In this document: piece after piece, positions 9,001 through 17,287 of the stretch | Layout: every line of letters begins with the position of its first letter | How positions within the stretch are numbered: the stretch's first letter is position 1 | Assembly (NCBI RefSeq): GCF_003572205.1 | Contig: NZ_QXNY01000004.1 | Location: 744,548 to 808,547, forward strand | DNA from: Algihabitans albus | GTDB taxonomy: Bacteria; Pseudomonadota; Alphaproteobacteria; Kiloniellales; DSM-21159 | DNA length: 64,000 bases | Direction of reading: 5' to 3' | Notes under the pieces: generated by a model | The model's database searches: none | What the model was told of the DNA's origin: nothing | What the model saw: the letters and a program-made list of their open reading frames with translations, nothing else | Made by a program: the position numbers and the translations under genes

Positions 9001-9838
9001 CCTCTAGCCGGCCTTCAAAGGCCTGAGCTGTCCGGTCGAAGCTGCCGCGCAGATTGACCCTGGCCGTGCCCGCTTCCGGCAGGGCGAGCTCCAGCGCGAT
9101 CGGAGCGGCGCCATCGCCCAGACGGCCGCTGCGTGTTTCGAAGGCGACGGCCTGGCCGCGGGCAATTGCGGTGCCGGAGGCCTCGAAGGGGCCCTGAAGG
9201 CTGTCGGCCGAAATCTCCGCGTCGAGCTGTTCGAGCCGTTCTTCCGTTCCGGTCGCCAGGTCGCGATAGATGACGGTTCCATCCTCGATGGAGACGGAAT
9301 CCAGCCGAATTGCCGGGCTCGAGCTCGCTGCCGGTTGCGGCTGGCTTGACGGTTCGCTCGGCTGAGCCGGCTGGTCGCTCGCTGTAGTGTCTCGGGTCGT
9401 GACGTCTTCGGCCGCTGTCTCTGGGGCCGCTGTCTCTGGGGCCGTTTCGGTGCCGAACTGCCAGTTGGCGCGGCCATCGGCCAGTCGCTCCAGGCTGACC
9501 GTCGGGGCGACCAGGACCAGCGACTGCACCTGGATGTCGCCGGACAGCAACGGAGCCAAGGCAACGCGCACCTCCAGGGCTTCCAAACTCGCCATTTGCG
9601 GTGCCTGGCCGCCTGCCACGTTGCTCAGGCTGACCTGCCCCGCGGTCAGACGGGGGGTTGGCAGCAGAGACAGGCCGACATCTCCTGCGATGGTGAGCTG
9701 GCGGCCGGTCGCGGCCTCGATTTCGCGCGCGATCTGATCCTTGTAGGCGTTCCAGTCGACGAAGGACGGCACCACCAGTGCCGCGCCGACCAGCAGCGCC
9801 AGCAGGACCACGAGCCCGATCAAACTTCTTTTAACCAA
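6065..9838 (-). CDS. AsmA/TamB-like envelope protein
   Basis: This large (1257-residue) AsmA-superfamily protein is of the kind thought to bridge the periplasm and move lipids toward the outer membrane. An N-terminal membrane anchor (SLIGLVVLLALLVGAALVV) is followed by the family start FVDWNAYKDQIAREIEAATG. A long repetitive beta-rich body of recurring QVxxLxL-type strands comes next. Near residue 140 a 15-base tandem repeat encodes a PETAA duplication. I chose the TTG at 9838 because AGGAG lies 8 bases upstream; another TTG at 9865 lacks such a site. The 2OG oxygenase-like gene follows closely. Confidence 0.85.
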   Translation of the reverse strand: MVKRSLIGLVVLLALLVGAALVVPSFVDWNAYKDQIAREIEAATGRQLTIAGDVGLSLLPTPRLTAGQVSLSNVAGGQAPQMASLEALEVRVALAPLLSGDIQVQSLVLVAPTVSLERLADGRANWQFGTETAPETAAPETAAEDVTTRDTTASDQPAQPSEPSSQPQPAASSSPAIRLDSVSIEDGTVIYRDLATGTEERLEQLDAEISADSLQGPFEASGTAIARGQAVAFETRSGRLGDGAAPIALELALPEAGTARVNLRGSFDRTAQAFEGRLEAGGENLALLAEALAPGSGLPAQLAESFALSSDIALAGETLNLNDLQLTLGGTNATGDAEVILASQLDGQVALNVARLDLDDLLESPLDGGGGQAPAGGFVLPQDIALGFELIVDALVYKGQVVRQVLVSGRLAEGAVTLDQALALLPAGGDLSVSGRLTAEEGIPRFAGTLEGASDNLRGLAQWLELELPPAPNDRLRRASLSTAVDVTPARAQLSGLVLEIDSTTVQGGINLALGRAKPAFGAGLSVDRINLDAYLTGSGGGGGPDDLQVAQAEQATPETGEAQPQAANPLESFDANLNILVGNLTYGGQQTNDLTLQAQVKDADLTVQSLTVGDLVGGSASFAGVISGLPDNPEVADGQFRLEVPDTERLARLLEQPASGALAQLGSLSVDGTASGSLDAFGTDLRARIPEGSFAFAGQVSQPAGNLAVENGRLSLELSDTRRLAQIAGLADSPVARLGALQISGPLSGNANDLTLDLSGQALGGNIAAAGRVQQGKTLRLENLRVTAREVTGSRIADLIGPAADRLAGLGALNLATTMNGSPDGELSYDTTLGLLGGEIRGNGTASGVTGSQMSYSFDAAVDLPQLGRLLTTLGMEQTLRDGVGLNATARISGTPLQIQVGGLTGRLGPTDLAGETAVTLTGARPAIQATLQLGQIPLDRLLDDGLSGGGGQSPGRWSNEPLPLDALAGLNVTADVTAASISQGDLALSNATIPLRLENSLLQIDALTGRALGGNLRMALSLDARDPRAAGLDFDVTGTQLDSAQLAPSEGTAAGRVSGPIDLRITGNSLGASEAQLVGNLAGQGTVGGQITVRATAEEAVGNVLLGILGQQIRELRGLSNTVNAVFSAFAGTPAQLSGSFAIEKGVVRTSDLTLTGRDAVARGQGIAADLPAWTLDLRTDLYRGQERQPYLTALLSGSLDEPDVKVSGQPFQRGQQRPTTEDQAPSAPQQEPSPEDQLREQGEEILRGLFRNLQ

Positions 9839-9955
9839 CCGTAGAACTCCTGCAGGTATTAACAACTAAAGGCTGGCACAGGCCGCTTTTACCTCTATCA
9901 TGGCGTCGTTCGTCGTCGCTTGAAGGCCGCAAAGCACCCTAGGAGACCATGAAAG

Positions 9956-10141
9956 ATGGGCGAGGTGGTGTCCCTGCGCCAAGTGCGTAAAACCAAGGAC
10001 CGGGACCGGAAGCAACTCCAAGCTTCGGAGAACCGTGCGGTTTACGGCCTCAGCAAAGCCGAGAAGGCCCTCGCGTTGGCGGAGCGTGATGCGGCCCGGC
10101 GCAGACTCGAACAGCATAGGCGTGAAGACGAGCGGCCCTGA
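9956..10141 (+). CDS. DUF4169 family small protein
   Basis: This 61-residue, highly charged, helix-forming protein begins MGEVVSLRQVRKTKDRDRK and has the NRAVYGLSKAEKALA centre typical of the DUF4169 family of alphaproteobacteria. The function of the family is unknown. An AGGAG lies 10 bases before the ATG at 9956, preceding an out-of-frame ATG. It is divergent from the asmA-like gene. In relatives it usually sits beside fumC and the ribbon-helix-helix gene; here these are separated by two minus-strand genes. Confidence 0.85.
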   Translation: MGEVVSLRQVRKTKDRDRKQLQASENRAVYGLSKAEKALALAERDAARRRLEQHRREDERP

Positions 10142-10162
10142 AGGCCAGCGGTGCCGCAACGC

Positions 10163-10744
10163 TTACCTGCCCGCGACCTGTTTTTCATGATCAAGCAAGA
10201 ACCGCTTCGCGTCCAGTCCTCCTCCGAAGCCAGTCAGGCTTCCGTTGGTGCCGATGACGCGGTGGCAGGGAACCACGATGGGCAGCGGATTGGCGCCGTT
10301 GGCGGCACCCACGGCCCGAACCGCGCTTGGCCGCCCGATGCTCAGGGCAAGCTCCGCGTAGGTGACCGTCTGTCCATGCGGAATCCGGCGTAGCGCGCTC
10401 CAGACCGAGGTCTGGAAGGCGGTTCCGGACGTTCGCAAGGTCAGGTCGAACTGCTTCAACTCGCCGGCGAAGTAGCTCCGAAGCTGCTCGGCGACCGACG
10501 CGAAGCGCCCGTCGTCACGCCGCCAGCCGGGGCCGGGGGTTGTCGCTCTGCTGCCGCTGGGAAAGCCGATGAGCCGCAGGCTCCGCTCATCGCCGGCGAT
10601 GAGCAGCTGGCCGAGCGGACTATCGACGTAGGTGAACGCGTAGAGGCTTTCGCGCCGTCCGGCCGGACGGCGGGCGCGCGCGTCGGCTGCGCGTTGCGTC
10701 GCTGCGGGTAGTTCCGGTGACCGGTGGGTTCGTTTCGACGGCAT
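10163..10744 (-). CDS. ogt: methylated-DNA--protein-cysteine S-methyltransferase
   Basis: This suicide repair protein takes alkyl groups from O6-alkylguanine. The 193-residue product has the active-site motif PCHRVIG with the acceptor Cys near residue 160, preceded by the DNA-binding helix region PHGQTVTYAELALSIGRPSAVRAVGAANGANP. No AraC-like Ada domain is fused, so it is the Ogt type. The first 35 residues are basic and poorly conserved, and GGAGGG lies almost against the ATG at 10744, so the true start could be slightly downstream. It follows the D-lactate dehydrogenase-like gene on the same strand with a 76-base gap. Confidence 0.92.
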   Translation of the reverse strand: MPSKRTHRSPELPAATQRAADARARRPAGRRESLYAFTYVDSPLGQLLIAGDERSLRLIGFPSGSRATTPGPGWRRDDGRFASVAEQLRSYFAGELKQFDLTLRTSGTAFQTSVWSALRRIPHGQTVTYAELALSIGRPSAVRAVGAANGANPLPIVVPCHRVIGTNGSLTGFGGGLDAKRFLLDHEKQVAGR

Positions 10745-10820
10745 CCCTCCAGTCTATCAGTGAGACATGCTCGTTTGGGATATCGGCCGGCTGATGAGGT
10801 CCGTTTCCGGCCAATACCCC

Positions 10821-12227
10821 TTAGACCCGTACCACCTTGCCGGGATTCATGATGTTGTCGGGGTCGAGCGCCAGCTTCACCTGACGCATCAAGGCGACGG
10901 CCTCGCCGTGTTCGGCCTGCAGGAAGTGCATCTTGCCGTAGCCGATGCCGTGCTCGCCGGTGCAGGTGCCGCCCATCCGGAGGGCCCGGGCGATCATGCG
11001 GTCGTTGACCGTCTCGGCCTTGTCGTGCTGCGCGGCGTCGCCGGGATCCAGCAGGTAGACCAGGTGAAAGTTGCCGTCGCCGACATGTCCGACGATGGGG
11101 GCCAGCAGGCCGCTGTCCTGGACGTCCTGCTTGGTCTCCAGGATGCATTCGGCCAACCGCGAGATCGGCACGCAGACATCGGTCGCCCAGCCCTCCGACC
11201 CCGGCTTCAGCGCCTTGGCCGCCCAGTAGGCGTCGTGCCGGGCCTGCCAGAGGCGGCTGCGATCCTCCTGCCGCGTTGCCCACTGGAAGTTGGCGCCGCC
11301 GAACTCGCCGGCCAACTCGCCGACCGTCTCGGCCTGCTCCTGCACGCCGGCCTCGGTGCCGTGGAACTCGAAGAAGAGAGTCGGCTGCTCGGGAAAGTCG
11401 AGCTTGGAGTAGAGGTTGCAGGCCCGCATCTGCACTTCGTCCAGCAGTTCGATCCGCGCGACGGGAACCCCAAGCTGGATCGTGGAAATCACCGTGTTGA
11501 CCGCACCTTCCAGGTCGGCGAAGGCGCAGACGGCGGCTGAGGTCGCCTCCGGAATGCCGTAGAGCCGCAACTGTACCTCGGTGATCACGCCGAGCGTACC
11601 TTCCGAACCGACGAACAGCCGTGTCAGGTCGTAACCCGCCGAGGACTTGCGCGCGCGACCGCCGGTCCTGACGACCCGTCCGTCGGCGGTGACCACCGTC
11701 AGCCCCAGCACGTTCTCGCGCATGGTGCCGTAGCGCACCGCGTTGGTCCCGCTGGCGCGGGTGGCCGCCATGCCGCCGAGCGAGGCGTCGGCGCCGGGGT
11801 CGATGGGGAAGAACAGCCCGCTGTCGCGCAGATACTCGTTGAGGCCCTTGCGCGTGACGCCGGCTTGAACCCGGCAGTCCAGATCCTCCCGATTGACCTC
11901 CAGCACCGCCGTCATGCGGCTGACATCGAGGGAGACGCCGCCGCGCAGCGCCGCGATGTGACCCTCCAGGGAGGTGCCGGTGCCGAAGGGGATGATCGGC
12001 GTCTTGTGGCGGGCGCAGATCTTGACGATCTCCGCCACTTCCTCCGTCGTTTCGGCGAAGGCGACCGCGTCGGGCGCGGCGCCCTCGTGATAGCTGACGT
12101 CCTTGCCATGCTGTTCGCGGACGGCGGCGGCGGTCGAGAGCCGCTCGCCCAGCAGAGCCTGCAGCTCGGCGATGGCCGGCGCCGGGTCGCTGCGCGGTGG
12201 CTCGATGTGGCTTTCGGCGATGCTCAT
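10821..12227 (-). CDS. FAD-linked D-lactate/D-2-hydroxyacid dehydrogenase
   Basis: This GlcD/Dld-type flavoprotein oxidises a D-2-hydroxy acid and passes electrons to the respiratory chain. The 468-residue product has the FAD_binding_4 stretch IIPFGTGTSLEGH near residue 80 and DPGADASLGGMAATRASGTNAVRYG near residue 145. The C-terminal oxidase domain carries GHVGDGNFH and ends in the family tail LDPDNIMNPGKVV. The ATG at 12227 has AGGAAAG 8 bases upstream; an extension to 12467 is not conserved. It is divergent from a mandelate-racemase-like gene, and the nearby TRAP transporter suggests use of hydroxy acids. Confidence 0.9.
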   Translation of the reverse strand: MSIAESHIEPPRSDPAPAIAELQALLGERLSTAAAVREQHGKDVSYHEGAAPDAVAFAETTEEVAEIVKICARHKTPIIPFGTGTSLEGHIAALRGGVSLDVSRMTAVLEVNREDLDCRVQAGVTRKGLNEYLRDSGLFFPIDPGADASLGGMAATRASGTNAVRYGTMRENVLGLTVVTADGRVVRTGGRARKSSAGYDLTRLFVGSEGTLGVITEVQLRLYGIPEATSAAVCAFADLEGAVNTVISTIQLGVPVARIELLDEVQMRACNLYSKLDFPEQPTLFFEFHGTEAGVQEQAETVGELAGEFGGANFQWATRQEDRSRLWQARHDAYWAAKALKPGSEGWATDVCVPISRLAECILETKQDVQDSGLLAPIVGHVGDGNFHLVYLLDPGDAAQHDKAETVNDRMIARALRMGGTCTGEHGIGYGKMHFLQAEHGEAVALMRQVKLALDPDNIMNPGKVVRV

Positions 12228-12342
12228 GGCACGATCTTTCCTGTTGGTCCGCATTTCCCCCGCGGCAAGGGTACTGCAATATGGGGCCTCAACCCAAACC
12301 GCTAGGAACCGGAGCCCGCGAGCCAACCATGACCAACCAGCC

Positions 12343-13467
12343 ATGACCCAGTTGCCGACCGCGCCTGCCGTCGCCACGGCCGAGTTGACGATCCATCGCA
12401 TCACCGCCCGGCCGGTCCTGGTCCCGCTCGCCCTGCCGCTCGTGACGGCCGGCGGCGCGGTCGACAAGGCGCCGCTGGTACTGGTGGATCTGGAGACCGA
12501 GGAGGGTGTGACCGGCAGCGCCTACCTCTTCACCTACACGCCGCGCGCCTTGGCGGCGACGGCCCGGCAGGTCGAGGAGCTGACACCGCTGATTGCCGGC
12601 CAGCGGGTCGCGCCCCTGGCCCTCGCGGAGCGCTTGGCAGCGGCCTTCCGGCTGCTCGGGCGTCCGGGTCTGGTCGGCATGGCGCTGGCAGGGCTCGACA
12701 TGGCGGCCTGGGATGCCCTGGCCAAGTCCCAGGGCCTGCCGCTCTACCGGCTCTTGGGGGCCGAGGCGCGGCGCCTGCCGGCCTACAACAGCAAGGGTCT
12801 GGGCATGATCGGCGCCGTTATGGCGGCTGAAGAGGCCGTGGCGCTGCTGGCCGAGGGCTTCCAGGCGATCAAGCTCCGCCTCGGCTACCCGACCCGTGCC
12901 CAGGACCTGGATGTGGCCGCCGCCGTGCGCAAGACAATCGGGCCGAACCCCCGCCTTTTCGTGGACTTCAATCAGACGCTGACGCTGGCGGAAGCCAAGC
13001 ACCGGGTGCCGCCGCTTGAGGACTTCGACCTGGAATGGATCGAGGAGCCGCTGCCCTGGGATGACTACCGGGGCCACGCGGCGGTGGCGGCCGAGACGGC
13101 TCTGCCGATCCAGCAGGGCGAGAACTGCTGGGGCGCCGGCGACTTCGACAAGGCCCTGGAGGCGGGGCTGGATGCCGTCTTCATGCCCGATGCCATGAAG
13201 ATCGGCGGCGTCACCGGCTGGCAGCGGACCGCCGGCCTTGCCGCAGCCCGCGGCGTGCAGGTTTCCAGTCACCTTTTCCCGGAGATTTCGAGCCATCTGC
13301 TGGCGGCCACGCCCACGGCCCACTGGCTCGAATACGTCGACTGGGCCGCCCCGGTCCTGGCCGAGCCTTTCGCGGTGACCGATGGCGTCGGGCGCCCGAG
13401 CGAGGCGCCCGGAATCGGCATCGCCTGGGACGAGACGGCGGCCAAGCGCTTCGCGGCGGAGATCTAA
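12343..13467 (+). CDS. mandelate racemase/muconate lactonizing enzyme family protein
   Basis: This 374-residue enolase-superfamily enzyme is close in sequence to mandelate racemase. Metal ligands are in VDFNQ (Asp), WIEEPL (Glu) and QGEN (Glu). The catalytic Asp-Lys pair is in MPDAMKIGGVTGW, and the catalytic His and following Glu are in SSHLFPEISSHLLAATPTAHWLE. The KxK motif of mandelate racemase reads K-L-R here (GFQAIKLRLGYP), so the second lysine is arginine. It is flanked by a hydroxyacid dehydrogenase and a TRAP transporter, which suggests catabolism of a hydroxy or sugar acid. The ATG at 12343 is chosen because an earlier ATG at 12329 is out of frame. Confidence 0.88.
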   Translation: MTQLPTAPAVATAELTIHRITARPVLVPLALPLVTAGGAVDKAPLVLVDLETEEGVTGSAYLFTYTPRALAATARQVEELTPLIAGQRVAPLALAERLAAAFRLLGRPGLVGMALAGLDMAAWDALAKSQGLPLYRLLGAEARRLPAYNSKGLGMIGAVMAAEEAVALLAEGFQAIKLRLGYPTRAQDLDVAAAVRKTIGPNPRLFVDFNQTLTLAEAKHRVPPLEDFDLEWIEEPLPWDDYRGHAAVAAETALPIQQGENCWGAGDFDKALEAGLDAVFMPDAMKIGGVTGWQRTAGLAAARGVQVSSHLFPEISSHLLAATPTAHWLEYVDWAAPVLAEPFAVTDGVGRPSEAPGIGIAWDETAAKRFAAEI

Positions 13468-14768
13468 CGCGCCGCCATTTGGGTGGGCAGCCAGGTCGCC
13501 AGTTCCGGGAAGATCACCAGCAGTACGACGGCCAGAACCATGATCAGGAAGAAGGGTAGAGCCGCGTAGGCCACCTGAAGGATGTTGCGGCCCGTCAGAC
13601 CCTGGATGACGAAGAGATTGAAGCCGACCGGCGGGGTGATCTGGCTCATCTCGACGACCACGACGACATAGATCCCGAACCAGATCCGGTCGATGCCGGC
13701 GGCGTCGATCATCGGCAGGACGATCGCCGTGGTCAGCACCACCACCGAGATGCCGTCGAGAAAACAGCCGAGCACGATAAAGAAGAGCGTCAGGACGAAG
13801 ATCAGTTCGTAGCGGCTGAGCTCCAGTTCGCCGATCCAGGCGGCCAGCTCGCGGGGCAGGCCGGTGAAGCCCATGGCCGTGGTCAGGAAGGCGGCGCCGG
13901 CCAGGATGAAGGCGATCATGCAGGACGTGCGGGTCGCCCCCAGCAACGAGGCCTTGAAGCTCTCCCACGTCAGCGTGCCGGACGACCAGGACAGCAGCAG
14001 GGCGAGGGCCACGCCGACGGCCGCCGCGTCGGTCGGGCTGGCGATACCGAAATAGATTGAGCCGATCACGCCCAGGATCAGCCCCACCACGGGAGCCAGC
14101 CGCCTCAGACCGACGAAGCGCTCGCGCCAACCGTAGATCCTCTCGGCCGGTGGCACCTTGTCGGTATTGAGCAGCGACCAGACGCCGACGAAGAGCATGA
14201 AGAGCGCCATCAGCATCAGGCCCGGCACGACGCCGGCCATGAAGAGGCGGGCGATCGACTCCTCGATCGCGACGCCATAGACGATCAGGATGATCGAGGG
14301 CGGGATCAGCAAGCCGAGCGTGGCGGACCCCGCCAGGGTGCCGATGGTCATGCGCTCGTGGTAGCCGCGGCGCTGCAGCTCGGGCAGCGACATCTTGCCG
14401 ATGGTGGCCGCCGTCGCCGCCGAGGAGCCCGACACGGCGGCGAAGATGCCGCAGGCCAGGATGTTGGTGTGCAGCAGCCGTCCCGGCAGCCGCGCCATCC
14501 AAGGCACCAATCCCGTGAAGAGGTCGGAGGAGAGCCGCGAGCGGAACAGGATCTCGCCCATCCAGATGAAGAGCGGCAGCGCGGCGAGCGCCCATTCCGC
14601 CGAGGCGCCCCAGACACTGGAGGCCAGGACCTGGCCGACCGGCCGGCCGGTGAAGAGCGCGATGGCGACCCAGCCGCAGGCCATCAGTGCGAAGGCGACC
14701 CAGACGCCGCTGGCCAGGAAGGCCAGCAGGGCGACGGCGAGAAGGCCGGAGAGCAGCAGTTCGTCCAT
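13464..14768 (-). CDS. dctM: TRAP transporter large permease (DctM type)
   Basis: This 434-residue membrane protein of the DctM family drives sodium-coupled solute uptake with DctQ and DctP. Many hydrophobic helices are visible (for example LLSGLLAVALLAFLASGVWV at the start and FFLIMVLAVVLLVIFP near the end). Family-typical segments are VSGSSAATAATIG near residue 115, the TLGLLIPPS region near residue 152, and the TPPVGFNLFV stretch near residue 380. It is the last gene of the TRAP operon, 39 bases after dctQ, and overlaps the convergent racemase-like gene by 4 bases. Confidence 0.95.
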   Translation of the reverse strand: MDELLLSGLLAVALLAFLASGVWVAFALMACGWVAIALFTGRPVGQVLASSVWGASAEWALAALPLFIWMGEILFRSRLSSDLFTGLVPWMARLPGRLLHTNILACGIFAAVSGSSAATAATIGKMSLPELQRRGYHERMTIGTLAGSATLGLLIPPSIILIVYGVAIEESIARLFMAGVVPGLMLMALFMLFVGVWSLLNTDKVPPAERIYGWRERFVGLRRLAPVVGLILGVIGSIYFGIASPTDAAAVGVALALLLSWSSGTLTWESFKASLLGATRTSCMIAFILAGAAFLTTAMGFTGLPRELAAWIGELELSRYELIFVLTLFFIVLGCFLDGISVVVLTTAIVLPMIDAAGIDRIWFGIYVVVVVEMSQITPPVGFNLFVIQGLTGRNILQVAYAALPFFLIMVLAVVLLVIFPELATWLPTQMAAR

Positions 14769-14807
14769 TTTGATCCCTAAACGCGGCCGTCCGGTTGCCG
14801 ACGTCGT

Positions 14808-15362
14808 CTAGCTGTTGGGGCCGAGCAGATCTTCACCCTGGTCGTAGGCCGGTGGCTTGCCGCGCGCGACGCGCTGCAGTTCGTCGAGCAAGGCGACCGT
14901 GAGCACGAGAGCGCCCAGGGTCATCGCAAGCTGCGGCAGCCAGAGCGGAATCGGGACCAGGCCGTAGGAGACGTCGCCGAAACGCCAGGACTCTCCGGTG
15001 AGCCGCGCGATCCAGAAGGTGAAGTAGCCCGACACAGCAACGCCGACGCCGCAGCACCAGATCTCGATCGCCCGGCGCAATCCTGCAGGCAGATGCTGGA
15101 TCACCAGCGTCACCCGGATGTGGCCCCCCTGTTTCAGCGTATAGGCCAGGGCGAAGAAGGAGGCGGCGGCCAGAAAGAAGCCGGCGAACTCGGCGTAGGA
15201 GGGAATCAGCAAGCCGATGGGTTTGCCCAGAGTCCAGCGCAGCAGAACGTCGATCAGGTTGAGCAGGACCTGGCCCAGCACGACGGCGAAGATGGCCAGC
15301 AGGAAACCGGCGGCGATCCAGCCTGACGCCAGATAGAGCCGGTCGAGCGCGGTGCGCAGCAT
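14808..15362 (-). CDS. dctQ: TRAP transporter small permease (DctQ type)
   Basis: This small permease subunit has 184 residues and four predicted membrane helices (for example GWIAAGFLLAIFAVVLGQVLL and FAGFFLAAASFFALAYTL). The HIRVTLVIQHLP segment after helix 2 matches the DctQ family pattern. It lies between the DctP and DctM genes. The ATG at 15362 keeps only the conserved part; no ribosome binding site is obvious, and an in-frame extension to 15443 is possible but not hydrophobic or conserved. Confidence 0.88.
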   Translation of the reverse strand: MLRTALDRLYLASGWIAAGFLLAIFAVVLGQVLLNLIDVLLRWTLGKPIGLLIPSYAEFAGFFLAAASFFALAYTLKQGGHIRVTLVIQHLPAGLRRAIEIWCCGVGVAVSGYFTFWIARLTGESWRFGDVSYGLVPIPLWLPQLAMTLGALVLTVALLDELQRVARGKPPAYDQGEDLLGPNS

Positions 15363-15461
15363 CAGAGGCGACCTATCGAGAAGGGAGGGTTCGTCCGGCG
15401 AAGCCCGGCGCATGAGAGACGGGTCGGCAGAATCCGCCCCCAAGCGCCTCGATCGCCCGCC

Positions 15462-16448
15462 TCAATTCCGGTAGTTCTCCAGGATCGCGGCGCCGTCGTC
15501 GCCGGCCTGCTCGGCCCATTCGTCGGCCATGGTCGCGCCGATCTCGCGCAGGCTGGCCGCGAGAGACTCGCTGGGATCGGCTACGGCGATGCCGTTGTCC
15601 AAGAGGATCTGGGTCTTCTCGGCGGTTTCGTTCCTGGAGGCCTCCCAACCGCGTTGCTCGGCCGCGGCGGCGGCAGTCTTTACAGCCTCTTGCAGCTCCG
15701 GAGACAGGGCTTCGAAGGCATCGACATTGACCACCGTGACGTTCTTCGGCAGCCAGGCCTGGGTGTCGTAGTAGTGGGACAGGAAGTCCCAGGCCTTGAT
15801 GTTCACGCCGGTGGAGGGCGAGGTGATCATGGCCTCGACGCGACCGGTCGCGAAGGCCTGCGAGATGTCGGGCACCTCGACCTGGGTCGGCACGGCGCCG
15901 GCGAGTTGCGCCAGACGCTCCGTCGCGGCGTTGTAGGTCCGGAACTTCAGGCCGGACATGTCGTCCAGCGTGGCGACCTCGCCGTCGGCGTAGATGCCCT
16001 GGGGCGGCCAGGGCACCACGAAGAGAATCATCAGGTTCTGGCGGGCGAGCAGGGCCTCCGTCACCTCGCGCGACGCATCCCAGAGTCTTTCCGCCGCGTC
16101 GTAGCTGTTCGCCAGAAACGGCACGGAGTCGGCGCCGAACACGGGGTTCTCGTTCGACAGGCGCGAGAGCAGGAATTCGCCGACCGGCACCTGGCCGGAG
16201 CGCACCGCGTTCTTGATCTCCGGATGCTTGATCAACGAACCCGCCGGATGCACGACGACCTCCAGATCGTCGCCCGCCGCCGCGTTCACCTCCTCGGCGA
16301 ATCGCATGATGTTCTGGGTGTGGAAATTGCCCTCCGGGTAGGGCGTCGGCAGATCCCAGGTCTCGGCGAGAGCCGGGCCGACGGCCAGGCCTGCCATCAG
16401 GCCGACGGTCAGCGTTGCGGCCTGCGCGACGCGAAGAGTTTTGCGCAT
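15462..16448 (-). CDS. dctP: TRAP transporter substrate-binding protein (DctP type)
   Basis: This is the periplasmic binding component of the TRAP system. The 328-residue product has a clear Sec signal (VAQAATLTVGLMAGLAVGPALA, cleaved before ETWDLP). Family hallmarks are LKFRTYNAATERLAQLAGAVPTQV, with the conserved Arg that binds a carboxylate, and the VEAMITSPSTGVN region. AGGGGA lies 9 bases before the ATG at 16448, so the longer reading frame to 16577 is rejected. It is first in the operon dctP-dctQ-dctM. The ligand is most likely an organic acid; the neighbouring hydroxyacid enzymes agree. Confidence 0.93.
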   Translation of the reverse strand: MRKTLRVAQAATLTVGLMAGLAVGPALAETWDLPTPYPEGNFHTQNIMRFAEEVNAAAGDDLEVVVHPAGSLIKHPEIKNAVRSGQVPVGEFLLSRLSNENPVFGADSVPFLANSYDAAERLWDASREVTEALLARQNLMILFVVPWPPQGIYADGEVATLDDMSGLKFRTYNAATERLAQLAGAVPTQVEVPDISQAFATGRVEAMITSPSTGVNIKAWDFLSHYYDTQAWLPKNVTVVNVDAFEALSPELQEAVKTAAAAAEQRGWEASRNETAEKTQILLDNGIAVADPSESLAASLREIGATMADEWAEQAGDDGAAILENYRN

Positions 16449-16597
16449 CGATGAAGTTCCCCTGTCGTTCGGCAGTTCCCGTGCGCTGTGACCTCTTTTG
16501 CAAGTCCGGTTGCGCTTATCGAGAAACTGTTTTTCCCTGTGGATCCAAAGGTCAACATGCAAGACGCGACGATGCAAGGCCTGTTAGACTCGGGAGC

Positions 16598-17287
16598 ATG
16601 ACACCGGATTACGACATCCTCGTCCAGGGCAACAATCTGCGCCTGAAGGACGATTTCCTCGGCATCGCCAACATCACGCTGGTCCAGACGGGCGAGGGCC
16701 CGCTGCTGTTCGATACCGGCGGCTACGTCTCGCGCCTGGGCCTGGTCAAGGCCCTGGCGGCGCGCGGCCTGGAGCCGGACGATATTCGTCTGGTCTTCCT
16801 CTCTCACCTGCACTTCGATCACGCCCACAACGTCGATCTCTTCCGCAAGGCGAAGGTGCTGGTCAGCAAGTCCGAGTGGGATTATGCCGCCGCACCGCAC
16901 GACAAGGACCTCTTCATGCCCTGGGGCATTCACGCGCAGCTGGAACGCCACGACCTGGAACTGATCGAGGGCGAGGGGCAACTTTCCAACCGCATCGGCT
17001 GGTTCCCGGCGCCGGGTCATACGCCCGGCTGCTATGCCCTGCGGCTGGAAACGGCGGCACGCGGCACCGTGGTACTGGCGGGCGATGCCATTAAGTACGC
17101 CAAGGAAGCCATCGCCCGGCGCTGCGACATGGCCTTCGACACCGTCGAGCGCGGCACGGCTTCGATCCGGCGGATCCTGGAAATGGCCGACCGCATCGTC
17201 CCCGGCCACTTCCCCGAACTGATCCGGCAGGATGACGGGAGCTTCCTTTGGGAAGACGCCGCGCCCTTCGACCTGAGGGTCCGATGA
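16598..17287 (+). CDS. metallo-beta-lactamase fold hydrolase
   Basis: This 229-residue protein of the MBL-fold family has the metal-binding motif [10 protein letters not shown] near residue 70. Later ligands are in PAPGHTPGC (His), LAGDAIKY (Asp) and VPGHFPEL (His). It is likely a cytoplasmic hydrolase of a lactone or thioester; no signal peptide is present. The gene is divergent from dctP. Its stop overlaps the start of the FAD oxidoreductase by 4 bases (ATGA), which indicates translational coupling. The substrate cannot be inferred. Confidence 0.88.
   Translation: MTPDYDILVQGNNLRLKDDFLGIANITLVQTGEGPLLFDTGGYVSRLGLVKALAARGLEPDDIRLVFLSHLHFDHAHNVDLFRKAKVLVSKSEWDYAAAPHDKDLFMPWGIHAQLERHDLELIEGEGQLSNRIGWFPAPGHTPGCYALRLETAARGTVVLAGDAIKYAKEAIARRCDMAFDTVERGTASIRRILEMADRIVPGHFPELIRQDDGSFLWEDAAPFDLRVR

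Noticed and set aside
9411-9450. Short tandem repeat in the asmA-like gene as a regulatory or CRISPR-like element
   Set aside because: It is a 15-base in-frame coding duplication (PETAA) within a low-complexity linker.
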